A stretch of DNA of 64,000 nucleotides, from assembly GCF_014138605.1 (NCBI RefSeq), contig NZ_JACJHX010000001.1, positions 620,001 through 684,000 on the forward strand, in the 5' to 3' direction. The stretch is from Peribacillus huizhouensis (GTDB lineage Bacteria > Bacillota > Bacilli > Bacillales > DSM-1321). The position numbers and the translations under genes were made by a program. Below, one piece after another: positions 61,208-64,000 of this stretch; position 1 is the first letter of the stretch, and the number at the start of each line of letters is the position of its first letter. The notes beneath the pieces are model-generated. The model was not told the origin of the DNA. It searched no databases and saw only the letters and a program-made list of their open reading frames with translations.

Positions 61208-61241
61208 TAAAAACACCGTCCTTGTTAGAACGGTGTTTTAA
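61208..61241 (-). terminator. Terminator of the mtlR-mtlD operon
   Basis: AAAACACCGT and ACGGTGTTTT form a perfect 10-bp stem with T-rich flanks on both sides. It now lies 165 bp beyond the mtlD stop because a MITE-like element stands between. Confidence 0.7.
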
Positions 61242-61262
61242 TAATGAAAATTTTAGGATTAA

Positions 61263-61379
61263 GGCTCTGTTAAACTTGCCTATTGATTGAAACGTAAGGC
61301 GTTCGCTTTCCGCGGGAGTCTCACACCTTCCGCTCCAATCAATATATTGCCAAAATCAACAACGAACTTTAACATAGCC
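61263..61379. mobile_element. 117-bp MITE-like element downstream of mtlD
   Basis: Ends GGCTCTGTTAAAC and CTTTAACATAGCC. The core is GCTTTCCGCGGGAGTCTCAC. Flanking 8-mers AGGATTAA and ATGATAGA match at only five of eight positions, so the target duplication is eroded or absent. Confidence 0.7.
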
Positions 61380-61404
61380 ATGATAGAAAAAACTAAACAT
61401 ATAT

Positions 61405-62547
61405 TTATTTTTTTAATACATTGTAATGCTTAATAACTTCCTGCGTAATTTCACTATTTTCATCTAATCCACTTACTTCTTTTAGCACATGCCCGACACC
61501 ATGTTCTTGAATCATAGCTTGCAATTGTACTGCTTCTTCATCTTCCTTGTTATCAAAAAGCAAAGCTGAAGCGATTGCCTTCGTAAGATTCGTGTAAGAT
61601 AATCCAGCTTTTTTTGCTTCAGTAGCTGGGCGCACTAGTCGGTCATTTGCTCCAAGCTTGCGAAGAGGTGAGCGTCCCACTCTAGTCACATCATCATTTA
61701 AATAAGCATTTTTAAAGCGATTAATAATTTTATTAATATATTGTTGATGCTCCTCTGGATTTAAACCATATCGCTTGATTAAATAGGCACCAGTTTCACC
61801 AAGAGTTGCTAGAACTTGTTCGAAAATCCTTTCATCGACCAATGTTTGGTCAATCGTCGACTTATTCTCAAGATAACCAAGATACGCAATTACAGCATGC
61901 CCCGTATTCACTGTAAAAAGCTTTCTTTCAATAAATGGTGCAAGTTCTGGAACAATAGTCATCCCTTCAATTGGCGGAATGCTTTCACTTGTTTCTACAA
62001 CCCATTCATAATAAGGCTCAACTAAAACATCAAGAGAATCTTGATTGTTTTGGATTGGAACAATACGGTCAACAGCAGAATTAAAGAAATAGACTTTTCC
62101 AGATAAATTTTCTTTAGTCTCTTCATCTAAACTATCTAATATATAGCCTTTTAATAAGTCTGTTGCCGAGATTTGATTCTCACAGGCAATTACATAAATT
62201 TTTTCATCATTTTCTTTAACTCGAGCAGCCAAGCCCTTTGCGATCAATGGCGCAATACGTGGTAGGATATTCGGTCCAATTGCAGTCGTTAAGTAAGTCG
62301 CACCTTTTATCGCTTCAATAACTTCATTTTCTTGTCTCATATTATTTAATCCGGATACATTTTCTATCGTTACAGCTTCTTTCTGATCTGTGGCCAATTT
62401 AACCTGATACTTCTTCTTCTCATTTAACTGATTAATGATTTGATCCGCAAGATCAATAAACGTTACATGATAACCAGACTGTGAAAAAAGAGCTCCAATA
62501 AATCCTCTTCCAATGTTTCCTGCTCCAAAATGTACTACTTGTTTCAT
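61405..62547 (-). CDS. mtlD: Mannitol-1-phosphate 5-dehydrogenase
   Basis: A 380-residue NAD-dependent enzyme that converts mannitol 1-phosphate, made by the mannitol PTS, to fructose 6-phosphate. The Rossmann motif is HFGAGNIGRGFIGALF at the start and the active-site block KLFTVNTGHAVIAYLGYL lies near residue 210, with GRSPLRKLGANDRLVRPA further on. It lies five bases after mtlR. The ATG is eight bases after AGGGAATG. Its upstream partners (mtlA, mtlF) may be beyond the window. Confidence 0.93.
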   Translation of the reverse strand: MKQVVHFGAGNIGRGFIGALFSQSGYHVTFIDLADQIINQLNEKKKYQVKLATDQKEAVTIENVSGLNNMRQENEVIEAIKGATYLTTAIGPNILPRIAPLIAKGLAARVKENDEKIYVIACENQISATDLLKGYILDSLDEETKENLSGKVYFFNSAVDRIVPIQNNQDSLDVLVEPYYEWVVETSESIPPIEGMTIVPELAPFIERKLFTVNTGHAVIAYLGYLENKSTIDQTLVDERIFEQVLATLGETGAYLIKRYGLNPEEHQQYINKIINRFKNAYLNDDVTRVGRSPLRKLGANDRLVRPATEAKKAGLSYTNLTKAIASALLFDNKEDEEAVQLQAMIQEHGVGHVLKEVSGLDENSEITQEVIKHYNVLKK

Positions 62548-62552
62548 TCATA

Positions 62553-64000
62553 TCATTCCCTTATTAAATTAGTATGTAAATAATCTAGAAAAACGGTCTC
62601 TAATTTTTCGCGTATCATGTCCTCATTCGACGAGGAGAAAATCATAATTGATTCGTTATTTTCAATTAAACTTGTACTTATCAAACTGACGATCTCCTGC
62701 TTACTTACACTTAATTCCTCTGGCGCTAACATTAACAGCAGATTCTTCATAAACATGTCATTGCCGTCCATCCCTTTTATTAGACAAGGCTCTTCTAAAT
62801 GGGCGATTTGGAAAATCAGCTCATGAACGTTCTCACTCCTACAGTGAAAAAGCGCCATTCCTGTGTTCGGAATACCAAGCCCGCCTTTTCTTTCCCTATC
62901 CATTAACAATTCAAACACTTCATTTGGATGAATTAAAAGGTTTTCCTCTGCCGCCATCCATACCATTTCTTCAATGACTTGTTCATAGCCTTTTAAATGA
63001 GGTTTCCGATACACTCGAAAATGATTTAGAACAGCAAGGATACTTTCTTGTACGTCCTTCAACTCTTGTAAGATTTCCCTAATCCCACCCTTTGCTACAC
63101 GGGGCGTGGAAGATTCTGTTGGCGCTGATGTTTTATAATGCTTATTTTTTGTTAATTTCTCGATGTTATTCCGTAAAAACTTCCTGATTGTTAATATATT
63201 TTCTTCAGTTAACAGTGGAGATACTAGAATATTATCAATGTCGATAAAAGGAAGCCGGACGGTGGAGATAATCACATCAAAGTTTTTTAAGTTTCCATGC
63301 CTCTGAAGATCTTTAATCGAACTTATTTCTACTGTATCAATCTCTGCAATTTCCTTTTTTATTCGGCTTGCTAACATCTTGGAAGTGCCAATACCGGTTG
63401 GGCATACGATTAGTGCTTTTATTGATATTGCTTCTTCTCTCATAACGAGAGCTGATCCAAAATGCAAGACAATGAACGCAATCTCATCTTCAGGGAAAAA
63501 ATCAATTTCTGCAAATTCCTTTTCTACGCTATTTTGTACGGCCATAAATAGAACCGGATATTTTTGTTTGATTTCCTCTTTAAGCGGGTTAAAAAGTCTC
63601 ATTTGTTGTTTAAGCCGAAACAAAGAAGGTTCCATATGAGCGAGAAGCCCTTGATACAAAGAAAAATCCTTGGTTAAATCTACATGTAACTTTGAAGACA
63701 CATTTCGGATGAAACTTTTTACCTTTTGACTAAGTACAACACTATCATAAGGAATAGTATCAGCTGCTTGAAGCTTGGAACCTTTAAGAATAACTGCCAA
63801 ATAAATGAAATCAGATTCTGTAAATACTACTGAGTAATTTTTTTCTAATTCCTTACATATGTTTACGATTAAATTATATTCTTCAGTTAGTTCATAAGAA
63901 TAGTCTATATAATCTTCTAACAGATAATCAGCTTCTGTTCTTTGCATCGTAATACACATATGAACAATTAATCCGATATAATCGCCATCCGCAAGACGTG
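62553..64000 (-). CDS. mtlR: Mannitol operon activator MtlR (partial, N-terminus outside)
   Basis: The reading frame is open to the window edge and reads LADGDYIGLIVHMCITMQR before the first ATG at 63959, so that ATG is internal. The visible 482 codons hold the end of PRD1, PRD2, an EIIB-Gat-like domain with the phospho-cysteine in LIVCPTGIGTSKMLASRI and an EIIA-type domain (GIPNTGMALFHCRSENVHEL). MtlR is a BglG-family activator whose PTS domains and PRDs are phosphorylated according to sugar supply. It is directly followed by mtlD. The wHTH DNA-binding part is outside the window. Confidence 0.9.
   Translation of the reverse strand, partial: RLADGDYIGLIVHMCITMQRTEADYLLEDYIDYSYELTEEYNLIVNICKELEKNYSVVFTESDFIYLAVILKGSKLQAADTIPYDSVVLSQKVKSFIRNVSSKLHVDLTKDFSLYQGLLAHMEPSLFRLKQQMRLFNPLKEEIKQKYPVLFMAVQNSVEKEFAEIDFFPEDEIAFIVLHFGSALVMREEAISIKALIVCPTGIGTSKMLASRIKKEIAEIDTVEISSIKDLQRHGNLKNFDVIISTVRLPFIDIDNILVSPLLTEENILTIRKFLRNNIEKLTKNKHYKTSAPTESSTPRVAKGGIREILQELKDVQESILAVLNHFRVYRKPHLKGYEQVIEEMVWMAAEENLLIHPNEVFELLMDRERKGGLGIPNTGMALFHCRSENVHELIFQIAHLEEPCLIKGMDGNDMFMKNLLLMLAPEELSVSKQEIVSLISTSLIENNESIMIFSSSNEDMIREKLETVFLDYLHTNLIRE

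Overview
The window comes from the chromosome of a low-GC, endospore-forming member of the Bacillaceae. Spore genes support this: an alpha/beta-type SASP, two YjcZ-type glycine-rich proteins and a class A penicillin-binding protein of the PBP2c/2d kind. Many genes also have clear Bacillus relatives (bmrA, bmrCD, metIC with an S-box, namZ/nagZ, sdpIR, ktrD, spx, ppaC, phoU, mtlD/mtlR). The species cannot be named from this sequence alone. I see no rRNA, tRNA, CRISPR array, replication origin or prophage.

Layout. 1-6.9 kb: end of a multidrug ABC exporter, an acetyltransferase, a SASP, a zinc-ribbon protein, fumarase, and metI-metC behind a SAM-I riboswitch. 6.9-11 kb: a tight three-gene operon (PlsY-like acyltransferase, GNAT/class-V aminotransferase fusion, LtaS-like enzyme) that looks like an uncharacterised lipid or envelope pathway. 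11.3-15.6 kb: the bmrCD heterodimeric exporter behind a leader with two short ORFs and two tandem terminators. 15.7-20.7 kb: a small unknown gene, signal peptidase I, and the NamZ-NagZ wall-recycling pair. 21-27.8 kb: a YxlEFG-like ABC module, orphan SDP immunity genes sdpRI, KtrD and a HAD phosphatase. 28.0-28.9 kb: a transposon-like element with a broken IS1595-type transposase and an intact passenger gene. 29-34.9 kb: a YjcZ protein, isoaspartyl dipeptidase, an HPr-like protein, a class A PBP and an orphan histidine kinase. 35.5-41.7 kb: two CNNM/CBS transporters flanking a DedA protein, then a YeiH-type permease. 42-47.4 kb: acetyltransferase, PhoU, peptidase S51, SulP transporter and Mn-dependent pyrophosphatase. 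47.7-52.3 kb: a class I ribonucleotide reductase operon with a flavodoxin and two NrdR boxes. 52.7-64 kb: DUF3892 protein, cold-shock protein, an Spx paralogue, a two-component system, CzcD, a second YjcZ protein, a second DedA, a small SHOCT-like protein, and mtlD-mtlR running off the end.

The intergenic DNA is unusually rich in repeats. I distinguish (i) small transposon-like elements ending in GGCT(C/A)TGTTAAA or GGCTSTTTTC, several with 8-bp target duplications and all sharing a GC-rich core; (ii) about ten copies of a roughly 100-bp palindromic repeat carrying GGTCAGACCTC-like arms, usually sitting in the terminator position of a gene; and (iii) about fourteen mosaic copies of a hairpin-rich repeat running from AAAGTGAAACTTCAATCAG to GTTAATGCGGGATAAA. 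These repeats lie in front of czcD and sdpR, between the RNR subunit genes, and between mtlD and its terminator. They are the strongest unexplained structure here, together with the passenger-bearing element and the putative lipid operon.
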